Of a DNA stretch of 24,859 bases, positions 7,333-15,242 are shown piece by piece. The stretch comes from an uncultured Collinsella sp. (GTDB taxonomy: Bacteria > Actinomycetota > Coriobacteriia > Coriobacteriales > Coriobacteriaceae). The notes under the pieces are model-generated. The model worked only from the letters and a program-made list of their open reading frames with translations, made no database searches and was not told the DNA's origin. The stretch's first letter is position 1, and each line of letters opens with the position of its first letter. Both the position numbers and the translations under genes were made by a program. The stretch spans positions 1 to 24,859 of the forward strand of contig CABVCF010000024.1 in assembly GCA_902496775.1 (NCBI GenBank), given 5' to 3'.

Positions 7333-7753
7333 GCGAAACCTCCTCGTTTTTACGATCGAGCCACGTCTGCAAAAACAGGCTGGCGGCAATCATGTCGATC
7401 TTGCCCCTCATCTGCTTTTCGTTGAGTCCCTGCTCGCGCAGGATACGCTTGGCCTCTTGCGAGGACAGACGCTCGTCCTCAAACTCCAACGGAAGATCGA
7501 GCTCGTCGGCAATCTTTTGCGCCACAGCGGCAACGCGCTCGGCCTGAGGGCCGGGCTCACCGGCCATGGTCAGGGGACGTCCGCTTACCAGGATGTCGGG
7601 CTCATAGTCCTCAACCAGGTAGCGGAACGTCTTGGCCATACCGGTGACCTCGGCAGCCGGAAGCACCTTGACAGGCATCGCCATCTTGCCATCACGGCTC
7701 GAGACGGCGATGCCAATCCTGGTCTCCCCTATGTCCAGCGCGAGCGCAACCAC
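7325..7753 (-). CDS. ruvX: RuvX/YqgF Holliday junction resolvase-like nuclease
   Basis: The 142-residue protein has the RNase H-like fold of YqgF. It shows MVALALDIGETRIGIAVSS with the active-site D7, the beta-strand region DILVSGRPLTMAGEPGPQA, FEDERLSSQEA with the second acidic site, and a C-terminal KIDMIAASLFLQTWL. Members act in pre-16S rRNA 5'-end maturation and have been described as resolvases. The start is GTG at 7753, with AAGAAG a few bases upstream, 17 bases after the alaS stop. The alaS-ruvX-mltG order is shared with many Gram-positive genomes. Confidence 0.92.
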   Translation of the reverse strand: MVALALDIGETRIGIAVSSRDGKMAMPVKVLPAAEVTGMAKTFRYLVEDYEPDILVSGRPLTMAGEPGPQAERVAAVAQKIADELDLPLEFEDERLSSQEAKRILREQGLNEKQMRGKIDMIAASLFLQTWLDRKNEEVSHA

Positions 7754-7770
7754 AGCGACTTCTTAGATTC

Positions 7771-10428
7771 TTAGGCGCCGAGCGCGGTCTTAGCGGCCGC
7801 GAGGGCATCGGCGATGCCGGCAGCATTCTTGCCACCGGCCTGGGCCATGTTGGGACGACCGCCACCGCGACCGTCGACCAGACCCGCGATCTGCTTGATC
7901 ACGTTACCGGCGTGGAAACCGGCCTTGACGGCGTCATCGGAGCCGGCAGCGAGCAGGGCCGGAGTGCCCTTCTCAGTCACGCTGGCGACGACACAAGCGA
8001 CAGGGCCGGCGACCTTCTGATGCACGGTATCCCATACGTTGCGCAAGTCGGCAGCCTCAAGGCCCTGGAGCTCAGCGACAACGAGCTTATAGCCGTCGAG
8101 CTCGACGGCGCCCTCGATGGCGCTGGAGATGGCGTCGGAGGAACCACCGGTCAGAGCCTTCTTGAGCTTATTGGACGTCTCGCGCAGCTCGGCCTGCAGG
8201 TTCTCCACGCGGGCGGGAACCTCGTCTACGCGGCACTTGAGCGCAGCGGCGGCGGCGTCGACGAGCGCCAGGCGGTCGGCCATATAGTCGAGAGCACCCT
8301 TAGAGGTCACGGCCTCGATACGACGGACATTCGAGCCCGTAGAGGACTCGGAAATGATCTTGAACAGGCCAATCTCAGCAGTGTTGGCAGCGTGCGTGCC
8401 ACCGCAAAGCTCGCGGGAGAACGGCTGGTCCTCGGCGCCCACGGAGACGACGCGGACGACATCGCCGTACTTCTCACCAAACAGAGCGACAGCGCCGGCG
8501 GCCTTAGCCTCGTCGATGCCCATGACACGGGTCACGACCGGCTTGGAAGCGAAGATCTGCTGGTTGACCAGGTCCTCGACAGCCTTGAGCTGCTCGGAGG
8601 ACAGAGCCTCGAAGTGCGTGAAGTCAAAGCGCAGGTGCTCGGGCGTCACCAGCGAGCCGGCCTGAGAGACGTGCTCGCCAAGGACCTGCTTAAGGGCGGC
8701 GTCGAGCAGGTGCGTGGCGGTGTGGTTGCGGCGCAGGAAACCACGGCGCTCGGCGTCGAGCGCGGCGGTCACGGTAGCACCGACGGCCAGCGTGCCCTCG
8801 GCAACGTGGGCGACGTGAGCATACAGGCCGTTGTGGTTCTTGGTATCGGAAACGGTCAGCGAAACGCCCTCGGCGGAAAGCTCGCCGGCATCGCCCTGCT
8901 GGCCACCCATCTCGGCATAGAACGGAGTGCGGTCGAGAACGACCTCGACGTCCTCGCCGGCGGCAGCGGACTCGACGGACTCGCCGTTGCGCACGATGGC
9001 AACAACCTTGGCGCCCTCGATCACATCGTTGTCATAGCCGTCGAACTCAGTCGCGGCGACCTTGTCGGAAAGCTCGACCCAAACGTCGTTGAAGCTGCCC
9101 CAGGCGTCGCCTTTGGCATTGGCGCGGGCGCGGGCCTTCTGGTCCTCCATGCAGGCAGTGAAGCCGTCCATATCGACATCGTGGCCAGCGGTGCCGGCGA
9201 TCTCGACGGTCAGGTCGATGGGGAAACCAAAGGTGTCGTGCAGCTTAAAGGCAACGTCGCCCGGAAGCACAGCGCCCTCGGCAAGCGCTGCCAGGGCCTC
9301 GTCCAGGTAAACACGGCCGTTGTCGAGCGTCGTGGAGAAGCGCTCCTCCTCGGAGGCGACGATACCCTTGACGAGGGCGACGTTCTTGAGCAGCTCGGGA
9401 TAAGCCTCGCCCATTTGAGCGTTGACTTCGTCGATGAACTTGGTCAGGAAGGCGCCCTCGATGCCCAGCAGGCGACCGTGGAACACGGCACGACGGAGCA
9501 GGCGGCGAAGGACGTACTCGCGACCCTCGTTACCGGGAAGGATGCCGTCCGAGATCATAAAGTCGACGGCACGGGAGTGGTCGGCGATGATACGCAGGGA
9601 GCGGCTGGCGCCGGAGTAATCGTCGGCGTCATAGGTCTTGCCGCTAATCTTCTCGCCCAGCTTGATGAGGTGCTGCATCAGATCGCCGTCGTAGTTGGCG
9701 GTCTTGTGCTGCATGATGGCGGCCATGCGCTCCAGGCCCATGCCCGTATCGAGGTTGCGGTGCGGCAGCTCCGGCATGGAGCCGTCCTCCTGGCGGTCAT
9801 ACTGGGTAAAGACGAGGTTCCAGAACTCCAGGAAGCGGTCGCAGTCGCAGCCGGGCTTGCAGTCGGGACTACCGCAGCCGACCTCCTCGCCCATGTCAAA
9901 GTAGATCTCGGAGCAGGGACCGCAGGGGCCAGTGGGGCCAGCGGCCCAGAAGTTGTCGTCCTCGCCCAGGCGGGAGATGTGGTCCTCGGCAACGCCCAGA
10001 GAACGCCACACGTCGTGGGTCTCGTCGTCCTCGGTAAAGACGGTAAAGTACAGGCGGTCGAGCGGCAGCTTGAACTCCTTGGTGATGAGCTCAAAGGCCC
10101 AGGCGCAAGCCTGCTGCTTGGAGACGCCGCCAAAGGAGAAGTCGCCGAGCATCTCGAAGAAGGACAGGTGACGGCCGTCCTCGCCGATGCAATCGATGTC
10201 GTTGGTGCGGACGCACTTCTGGCAGGAGATAGCACCGATCTCCTTCATGGTCTTCTTGCCCTGGTAGTACTCCTTAAACTGGTTCATGCCGGCGTTGGCA
10301 AGCAGCAGCGAAGGATCGTCGGGGACGAGGGACGAAGAAGGATAGAGCTTAAGACCGCGCTCCTCAAAGAAGTTGAGGAACTTGGAGCGAATCTCGGCCG
10401 TAGTCATTGACGGGTAGTCAGCACTCAT
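7771..10428 (-). CDS. alaS: Alanyl-tRNA synthetase
   Basis: The 885-residue protein covers all AlaRS parts. The class II catalytic core has LANAGMNQFKEYYQG and GPCGPCSEIYFDMGEE. A cysteine-rich segment follows (GCGSPDCKPGCDCDRFLEFWNLVF), seen in other Gram-positive AlaRS. The editing domain holds the zinc site HTATH (about residue 568) and CGGTH (about 674). The C-terminal DHHA1-type domain is rich in glycine (VDGRGGGRPNMAQAGG). It charges tRNA-Ala and clears misacylated Ser or Gly. The ATG at 10428 has GAGGAG 9 bases upstream; the frame is open farther upstream but lacks a better start. It heads the alaS-ruvX-mltG-yqeG-aroK-aroB-like run. I see no T-box in its short (under 70-base) leader. 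Confidence 0.97.
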   Translation of the reverse strand: MSADYPSMTTAEIRSKFLNFFEERGLKLYPSSSLVPDDPSLLLANAGMNQFKEYYQGKKTMKEIGAISCQKCVRTNDIDCIGEDGRHLSFFEMLGDFSFGGVSKQQACAWAFELITKEFKLPLDRLYFTVFTEDDETHDVWRSLGVAEDHISRLGEDDNFWAAGPTGPCGPCSEIYFDMGEEVGCGSPDCKPGCDCDRFLEFWNLVFTQYDRQEDGSMPELPHRNLDTGMGLERMAAIMQHKTANYDGDLMQHLIKLGEKISGKTYDADDYSGASRSLRIIADHSRAVDFMISDGILPGNEGREYVLRRLLRRAVFHGRLLGIEGAFLTKFIDEVNAQMGEAYPELLKNVALVKGIVASEEERFSTTLDNGRVYLDEALAALAEGAVLPGDVAFKLHDTFGFPIDLTVEIAGTAGHDVDMDGFTACMEDQKARARANAKGDAWGSFNDVWVELSDKVAATEFDGYDNDVIEGAKVVAIVRNGESVESAAAGEDVEVVLDRTPFYAEMGGQQGDAGELSAEGVSLTVSDTKNHNGLYAHVAHVAEGTLAVGATVTAALDAERRGFLRRNHTATHLLDAALKQVLGEHVSQAGSLVTPEHLRFDFTHFEALSSEQLKAVEDLVNQQIFASKPVVTRVMGIDEAKAAGAVALFGEKYGDVVRVVSVGAEDQPFSRELCGGTHAANTAEIGLFKIISESSTGSNVRRIEAVTSKGALDYMADRLALVDAAAAALKCRVDEVPARVENLQAELRETSNKLKKALTGGSSDAISSAIEGAVELDGYKLVVAELQGLEAADLRNVWDTVHQKVAGPVACVVASVTEKGTPALLAAGSDDAVKAGFHAGNVIKQIAGLVDGRGGGRPNMAQAGGKNAAGIADALAAAKTALGA

Positions 10429-10474
10429 AGAGGGAATCTCCTCGGTTTCACTTCGAAACAGTTCAAACGTAACG

Positions 10475-10503
10475 ATATTACCATCCCACCGCGCAAGTGC
10501 AAA
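10475..10503 (-). promoter_or_regulatory. Candidate promoter for alaS
   Basis: The minus strand has TAATAT (10480-10475), 17 bases downstream of TTTGCA (10503-10498), placed about 47 bases before the alaS start. The -35 overlaps the T-tract of the preceding terminator, a compact arrangement. Confidence 0.45.
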
Positions 10504-10530
10504 AAAGAGGGCCGGCACAATGCCGGCCCT
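10499..10530 (-). terminator. Rho-independent terminator after the AI-2E family gene
   Basis: A perfect 10-base-pair stem (10521-10530 with 10508-10517, loop CAA) is followed on the minus strand by TCTTTTTT. It lies 50 bases after the permease stop and ends the sigma-factor operon. Confidence 0.9.
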
Positions 10531-10580
10531 TCAGCGAAATTGCATGTTAGCGCGTATGAATATTAATCCGAATTACCCCG

Positions 10581-11990
10581 CTAGTTGTCATCATCGTCCA
10601 TGGAGCCGTCGATGCCGGTTTTGGTATCGTCGTCCGAGTTGGAGTCATCGTCCTTGGCGAAGGGATTCTTGAAGAAGCCCGTGGCATCGGGTTGCAAACC
10701 CGAGAGCTTGATCCAGGGATTATCGAACTCGGGCTTAGGCATCGCTTGGGCCTCGGGCGCAGTCTCGTTGCCGATGAGCTCGGACTCGTAAATGAAGGTG
10801 TCGTCGCCGAGCGCGTCGTAGGCGGCGACCGGGTTGCCATCGGCATCGCGGTACGGTGTGCCCTTAAACACGGCGCCGTCATAGGCCACAAGCTGGCGGC
10901 CGGTCTCATTCTCGAAGTAGTACACGAAGATACCCTTGAGGGCCGCACAAAGCGGGATGGCAATAATCATACCGATGGGGCCCATGAGTGCCGAGCCAAT
11001 AACGAGCGCCGTGAGGCTCATGATGGGATGCACCTGCACCGAGCTCTGCATGACCTTAGGCGAGATCACGTTATCGGTGACGTTTTGCGCGACCATCGTC
11101 ACGACGAGCGTCCATAACGCCAACATGGGGCTGAACATGAAACCGAGCACTGTGGCGATTGCTGCGCTCACCCAAGGACCGACGACTGGAACCAAATGCA
11201 TGATGCCGGTAAAGATAGCCATGAGCGCCGCATACGGATGGCCGATGATCATAAAACCGATAAAGGCGAGGAAACCACCGCAGATGGACGTCACGACCAT
11301 ACCGCGCATGTAGCCGCCGACAGAGCGAGAAAGGATGGCGACCATAAAGCGGTACGAGGTCTCCTTCTCCTGACCGATGATGGTGCAAATCTCGTGGTGC
11401 ATGCGAGGGTAGTCGCAGGCCATCCAGTACGCAAGCACCAGACCAAGGAAGATCACGAACAACTGCGAGGCCGTATTGGTGATGAGCGGGAACACACCGC
11501 GGCCAAGCTCGGCAGCGATCTGAGACACGTACTTCGATGCCACGGTAACAAGCGACGAAAGATTATCGTCCAAATACTCCTTGAGCGGCGTGTTGTTGAG
11601 CGTCTTGGCATGCGAGATCATCTCGTTGAGATCGCCACCCGCAACACGAAGCTGCTCGGGCAGGCGGCTCAGGACTTCCATGATCTGACCAAAGAGAATC
11701 GGCGACAAGATGCAAACGACACCGACGAGCACGGCAACAACAACAATAAGCGCGATAAGCGAACCGATGCCGCGATTCACGCCATGGTGCTCGAGCCAGT
11801 TGGTGATCGGGGACATCACAAAGGCAATGATGGAACCAACAGCGAGAAACTCGATAACCGGTGCCAGGATGCCCATAAGGTTAAAGATGACAGCAGCAAT
11901 AACAATGCAGCCGACAACAGCCCAAATGCGCAGCGTCAGAATGCGAGTGTCGCGCAGCACGCGATCGGTTTGTAGGGGGTGCTCATTCAT
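10581..11990 (-). CDS. AI-2E family (TqsA/PerM-type) membrane transporter
   Basis: The 469-residue protein has about eight membrane helices, in the pairs-and-hinge pattern of the AI-2 exporter-like family. Hydrophobic stretches run from IWAVVGCIVIAAVIFNLMGIL to MGPIGMIIAIPLCAALKGIFVYYF, and the family signature HLVPVVGPWVSAAIATVLGF is present. Substrates differ within the family (autoinducer-2, ions, other metabolites), so export of AI-2 is not implied. The soluble C-terminal tail of about 100 residues is acidic, ending in KDDDSNSDDDTKTGIDGSMDDDDN, and is unusual. The ATG at 11990 overlaps the sigma-factor TGA (ATGA), so it is coupled to sigma translation and lies last in the operon. Confidence 0.85.
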   Translation of the reverse strand: MNEHPLQTDRVLRDTRILTLRIWAVVGCIVIAAVIFNLMGILAPVIEFLAVGSIIAFVMSPITNWLEHHGVNRGIGSLIALIVVVAVLVGVVCILSPILFGQIMEVLSRLPEQLRVAGGDLNEMISHAKTLNNTPLKEYLDDNLSSLVTVASKYVSQIAAELGRGVFPLITNTASQLFVIFLGLVLAYWMACDYPRMHHEICTIIGQEKETSYRFMVAILSRSVGGYMRGMVVTSICGGFLAFIGFMIIGHPYAALMAIFTGIMHLVPVVGPWVSAAIATVLGFMFSPMLALWTLVVTMVAQNVTDNVISPKVMQSSVQVHPIMSLTALVIGSALMGPIGMIIAIPLCAALKGIFVYYFENETGRQLVAYDGAVFKGTPYRDADGNPVAAYDALGDDTFIYESELIGNETAPEAQAMPKPEFDNPWIKLSGLQPDATGFFKNPFAKDDDSNSDDDTKTGIDGSMDDDDN

Positions 11991-12778
11991 GAACGAACCA
12001 TCACTCCGTCGGGGTCGATCTTGTCCTGAATCTTCTTAAGGGTACGGCGCAGCAGGCGCGAGACCTGTACCTGCGAGATGCCCAGCTTCTTGGCGATCTC
12101 GATCTGGGTCATGCCCTTCACAAAGCGCAGCTCGATTACCTCGCGCTCGCGCGGCGAGAAATCGCGAATGGCCTCCTCAATCACCAGGCGGTCATCGGTA
12201 AAGTCGAGCTCATTGTCATCATCGGCATAGCGGTCGAGAATCGAAGGTGCATCGTCGGAATCGGATGCACCGGGGGCCTCGATGGGCACCGAGGTATAGG
12301 CCGAGGACGATTCCATGGCTTCGAGCACCTCGTCGACGGTCACGCCCAGGTAATCGGCGATTTCCTCAACCTTGGGCGAACGCTGTAGCTCGTTGGTGAG
12401 CTTATCGGTAGCTTGGTTGACCTTGGCCGAGAGCTCCTGCAAGCGACGGGGCACGCGCACGCTCCAGCCCTTGTCGCGGAAATGACGCTTAATCTCACCC
12501 AGAATGGTAGGTGTGGCAAACGTCGTGAACTCGAGCCCGCGCTCGGGGTCAAAGCGGTCGATAGCCTTGAGCAAGCCCAGATAGCCGACCTGCAAAAGGT
12601 CATCGAGCGGCTCGCCGCGGTTCTTAAATTTGTTGGCAAGAAATCTTACCAGGTTCATATGGGACATGACGAGCTGCTCGCGGGCATCCGGATCACCGGT
12701 TTCCTTATAACGACGAAACAGCTCGCGGGTTTTCTCCTTGTCCCAAGCGGTCTTGCCGCTCCGGGAACGTTCGGTCAT
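11987..12778 (-). CDS. SigB/SigF-type alternative sigma factor (sigma-70 group 3)
   Basis: The 263-residue protein has region 2 (about 38-108; LLQVGYLGLLKAIDRFDPERGLEFTTFATPTILGEIKRHFRDKGWSVRVPR), in the form typical of SigB/SigF/SigG. Region 3 spans about 117-165, and region 4 (about 200-252) has the helix-turn-helix MTQIEIAKKLGISQVQVSRLLRRTL. An acidic linker follows region 3. It would direct RNA polymerase to a stress- or development-type regulon. The ATG at 12778 is one base after the stop of the RsbW-like gene, and the stop overlaps the AI-2E start. No RsbV-type anti-anti-sigma gene is present. I did not find a convincing SigB-like promoter in front of the operon. Confidence 0.92.
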   Translation of the reverse strand: MTERSRSGKTAWDKEKTRELFRRYKETGDPDAREQLVMSHMNLVRFLANKFKNRGEPLDDLLQVGYLGLLKAIDRFDPERGLEFTTFATPTILGEIKRHFRDKGWSVRVPRRLQELSAKVNQATDKLTNELQRSPKVEEIADYLGVTVDEVLEAMESSSAYTSVPIEAPGASDSDDAPSILDRYADDDNELDFTDDRLVIEEAIRDFSPREREVIELRFVKGMTQIEIAKKLGISQVQVSRLLRRTLKKIQDKIDPDGVMVRS

Positions 12779-12779
12779 A

Positions 12780-13157
12780 TTAGATATCCGCCTTGAGGTC
12801 GAGGGAAAGCGTTAGGGGCGCCGTAGTCTTTTCGTAGGAATCGCACACGCTCGCCAAAATGAGCTCGGCATACACCGCAGCCTGGTCATCCTCATCGACA
12901 GTCGCCTGATCGCCAAAGGTAAAGGTCATGCCCACGTGCGATTCGTCGACATCGAATTTGATCGAGATATCGTCGGAATCAACAGCCGTGCAGCCAAAGA
13001 TGAAGGCTTCCTCGGCAGCCATACGGATGTCCTCGATGCGATCGACAGACATAGAGCACAGGGCACCAACGTTGGCTGCCGTCATGCGCACAAGGCGAGC
13101 GAGACGCGGGTCACCGGCAACGGTCAGCGTGATGGGGCAGGTTGCTTCGCTACTCAT
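12780..13157 (-). CDS. Degenerate RsbW-like anti-sigma factor
   Basis: The 125-residue protein sits directly before the sigma gene and resembles the histidine-kinase-like ATPase fold of RsbW/SpoIIAB by size, position and the helix DRIEDIRMAAEEAF. The ATP-binding motifs are not recognisable. The N-box asparagine (E-x-x-x-N) is replaced, reading E50-A-F-I-F54, and no D-x-G-x-G box is seen in the later half (FGDQATVDEDDQAAV). If it binds sigma it may do so without kinase activity. The ATG at 13157 has GAGGAG upstream and overlaps the preceding gene by 8 bases. The family assignment rests mainly on context, so confidence is moderate. Confidence 0.65.
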   Translation of the reverse strand: MSSEATCPITLTVAGDPRLARLVRMTAANVGALCSMSVDRIEDIRMAAEEAFIFGCTAVDSDDISIKFDVDESHVGMTFTFGDQATVDEDDQAAVYAELILASVCDSYEKTTAPLTLSLDLKADI

Positions 13158-13737
13158 CGCAGGACTCCTCAGAGGTCTCGGAGGGTGTATAGGTGTAATA
13201 CTGAGCCGGCTTGGCTACAGACTTCTGGCCATCATCGTCGCCCGCGGCGGCCTCGTCCTCGCCAATCAAGACGCGCTCGGTCGGCTGCTCGGCTTCTTCG
13301 GCGGCAGCGGAAAGCTTGCGATCGGCGTCGGCTGCAGGAGCCTTCACCTTATTGAAGAGCTTCTGCACGGCGCCGGCGGCAGAGTCGGTCACACTCGATA
13401 CGGCATTGCTGGCCTCGGCCACACTGCCCGTAACCTCGGAGATGTCGCGAACCACGGCTTCGACCTCTACGAGATTGGAGGTAAGGGCGTCAACCGCGGT
13501 CTTGCTCGACTTGAGCAGCGGCTCCACCTGGGCAAGTGCCGGCGTAAGCTCATCTACGGCGCCATCGAGCTTTGCCACCACGGGCTGTGCCTCGGCGAGT
13601 GTGTTGTTGAGGTCGCTCACCGTCTTGTCGAGCGAGTCGACGACGGTGCGGGTCTTGCGCAGCGTGAGCGCGAGCTCGATAACAGCCCACACGCCGGCAA
13701 TGGCAAGAAGCAGCAGGACAATTTGAATGGGACCCAT
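13150..13737 (-). CDS. DUF948-like membrane-anchored coiled-coil protein
   Basis: The 195-residue protein starts with a single N-terminal membrane helix (about residues 3-25, IQIVLLLLAIAGVWAVIELAL). A long hydrophilic helical region follows (about 30-135), with heptad-like TVVDSLDKTVSDLNNTLAEAQPVVAKL and repeated V-D-L-T segments, then an acidic disordered tail ending ETSEESCDE. This is the layout of DUF948 proteins, which are often near stress sigma systems in Bacillota. The ATG at 13737 has GGGAGG 5 bases upstream. It overlaps the RsbW-like gene by 8 bases, so it may be the membrane part of the sigma-control module. Molecular function is unknown. Confidence 0.72.
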   Translation of the reverse strand: MGPIQIVLLLLAIAGVWAVIELALTLRKTRTVVDSLDKTVSDLNNTLAEAQPVVAKLDGAVDELTPALAQVEPLLKSSKTAVDALTSNLVEVEAVVRDISEVTGSVAEASNAVSSVTDSAAGAVQKLFNKVKAPAADADRKLSAAAEEAEQPTERVLIGEDEAAAGDDDGQKSVAKPAQYYTYTPSETSEESCDE

Positions 13738-13832
13738 ACAAGCCTCCCAAAGGAATCGAAATACAGACGCTGTTTATGGTACCCCAAAGAAGGGGAAAGT
13801 TACCCAAAGGGAATGTGCGAGGCGCCAATGAC

Positions 13833-15188
13833 CTACTTGGGAGCGTTGCCGCTACGGTCGCGCTCGCTTTGCTCCACACGCCACTCTTCCCAACCGCGGC
13901 CCGCAGGCTGCCAGAACGCGCCGCGCTCCAATCCCTCGGGCAAATAGCGCTGATCGACCCAGCCTTCGGGATAATCATGCGGATACTTATACACACCGTA
14001 CTCGTCGCTACCCGGACGATGACGATCGCGAAGATAACTCGGCACCTCGCGCAAGCCGCTGCTATGAATATCGGCCAGCGCCGCATCGATCGAAGCCTCG
14101 CACGCGTTGGATTTTGGCGCCAAGCACACATAGAGCGCAGCCTGAGCCAGGTTAATGCGACATTCGGGATAGCCAATGACCTCGGCAGACTTAAACGCGG
14201 CATGCGCCACCAAAAGCGCCTGCGGATCGGCGTTGCCAACATCCTCAGAAGCGTGGATCATAATACGGCGCGCAATAAACTTGGGATCCTCCCCTGCGTC
14301 AATCATGCGCGCGAGCCAATAGATCGTGGCATCGGGGTCGCTGCCGCGCATAGACTTAATAAACGCACTGATAATGTCGTAGTGCATGTCGCCGTTTTTG
14401 TCATACGAAAAGCCACGACGCGGGTTGGCAATCTTAACGTCATCCACGGTGATGGGATAGCGCTCCCCCGCCGCCGGCGCTGGCGTCCCGTCCGTATCGG
14501 GACGCGTGACGGCAATCTCGCTCGCAAGCTCGAGCGTCGTGAGCGCCGAACGAGCGTCACCCGCGGCCAGCGCGCAGATGGTTTTAACCACATCCTCATC
14601 GGCCGAGAACTTGCCGTTCAGACCCTGCGGTGCCTCGAGCGCACGCTCGATGAGCGTCGCGATGTCCTCGTCCTTTAAGTGCTCAAGCTCCACTACGCGA
14701 CCACGCGAGAGCAACGCCGAGTTGACCTCGAAGTACGGATTCTCCGTCGTGGCGCCAATCATAATGACGGTGCGGTTCTCAACCGCATGCAGCAGGGCAT
14801 CCTGCTGCGACTTAGAGAAGCGATGAATCTCGTCGATGAATAGAATAGTGCGGCGGTCGTAGGTATTCAGGCGCGTCTTGGCCTCGTCAATCACGCGACG
14901 CAGGTCCTTCACGGTACCCGTCACGGCGCTGACCTCGACAAACTCGCTCTTGGTATGGTTGGCGATGATATGCGCCAGCGTCGTCTTGCCCGTACCGGCC
15001 GGCCCATACAGAATCACACTCGAGAGCACGTCATGCTCAATCGCAGCACGCAGCCACGAGCCCTTACCGACGGCCTTTTGCTGACCCACGTACTCGTCGA
15101 GCGAATTGGGGCGCATGCGCACCGCGAGCGGCGCATTTTTAAAGGAACGCTCGCGCGTCGAGGCAGAAAAAAGGTCGTCCATAGCCAT
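13833..15188 (-). CDS. rarA: RarA/MgsA replication-associated AAA+ ATPase
   Basis: The roughly 451-residue protein begins MAMDDLFSAST and contains Walker A GPAGTGKTT, Walker B ILFIDEIHRF, sensor 1 IGATTENP and the SRGRVVEL arginine-finger region. The family's C-terminal tetramerisation part has MHYDIISAFIKSMRGSDPDATIYWLARM and SEDVGNADPQAL, ending in YKYPHDYPEGWVDQRYLP. RarA acts at stalled or gapped replication forks with SSB. The start is uncertain: in-frame ATGs at 15182, 15188 and 15197 all lack strong ribosome binding sites; 15188 is a compromise. It lies about 95 bases upstream of the DUF948-like gene and 54 bases after the HD hydrolase gene. Confidence 0.92.
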   Translation of the reverse strand: MAMDDLFSASTRERSFKNAPLAVRMRPNSLDEYVGQQKAVGKGSWLRAAIEHDVLSSVILYGPAGTGKTTLAHIIANHTKSEFVEVSAVTGTVKDLRRVIDEAKTRLNTYDRRTILFIDEIHRFSKSQQDALLHAVENRTVIMIGATTENPYFEVNSALLSRGRVVELEHLKDEDIATLIERALEAPQGLNGKFSADEDVVKTICALAAGDARSALTTLELASEIAVTRPDTDGTPAPAAGERYPITVDDVKIANPRRGFSYDKNGDMHYDIISAFIKSMRGSDPDATIYWLARMIDAGEDPKFIARRIMIHASEDVGNADPQALLVAHAAFKSAEVIGYPECRINLAQAALYVCLAPKSNACEASIDAALADIHSSGLREVPSYLRDRHRPGSDEYGVYKYPHDYPEGWVDQRYLPEGLERGAFWQPAGRGWEEWRVEQSERDRSGNAPK

Positions 15189-15221
15189 CCCATGCATCAA
15201 TCAAAAACGTTTTCCACTAAC

Positions 15222-15227
15222 AGTATA
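15222..15227 (-). promoter_or_regulatory. Possible -10 element before rarA
   Basis: TATACT on the minus strand lies about 35 bases before the chosen rarA start. No -35 hexamer of quality is present at 16-18 bases, so this is only a candidate. Confidence 0.3.
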
Positions 15228-15242
15228 CCGAATATATACGAA

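Noticed and set aside
7912..10410. Very long open frame of 832 codons on the plus strand opposite alaS
   Set aside because: It is antisense to a certain alaS gene, has no ribosome binding site or domain, and is rich in Gly, Leu, Val, Asp and Ala, as expected from the complement of a GC-rich gene.
13738..13832. SigB-like promoter (GGGTAA / GGGTAC) before the sigma operon
   Set aside because: The -10-like strings have no GTTT-type -35 at 12-15 bases, so autoregulation cannot be claimed.
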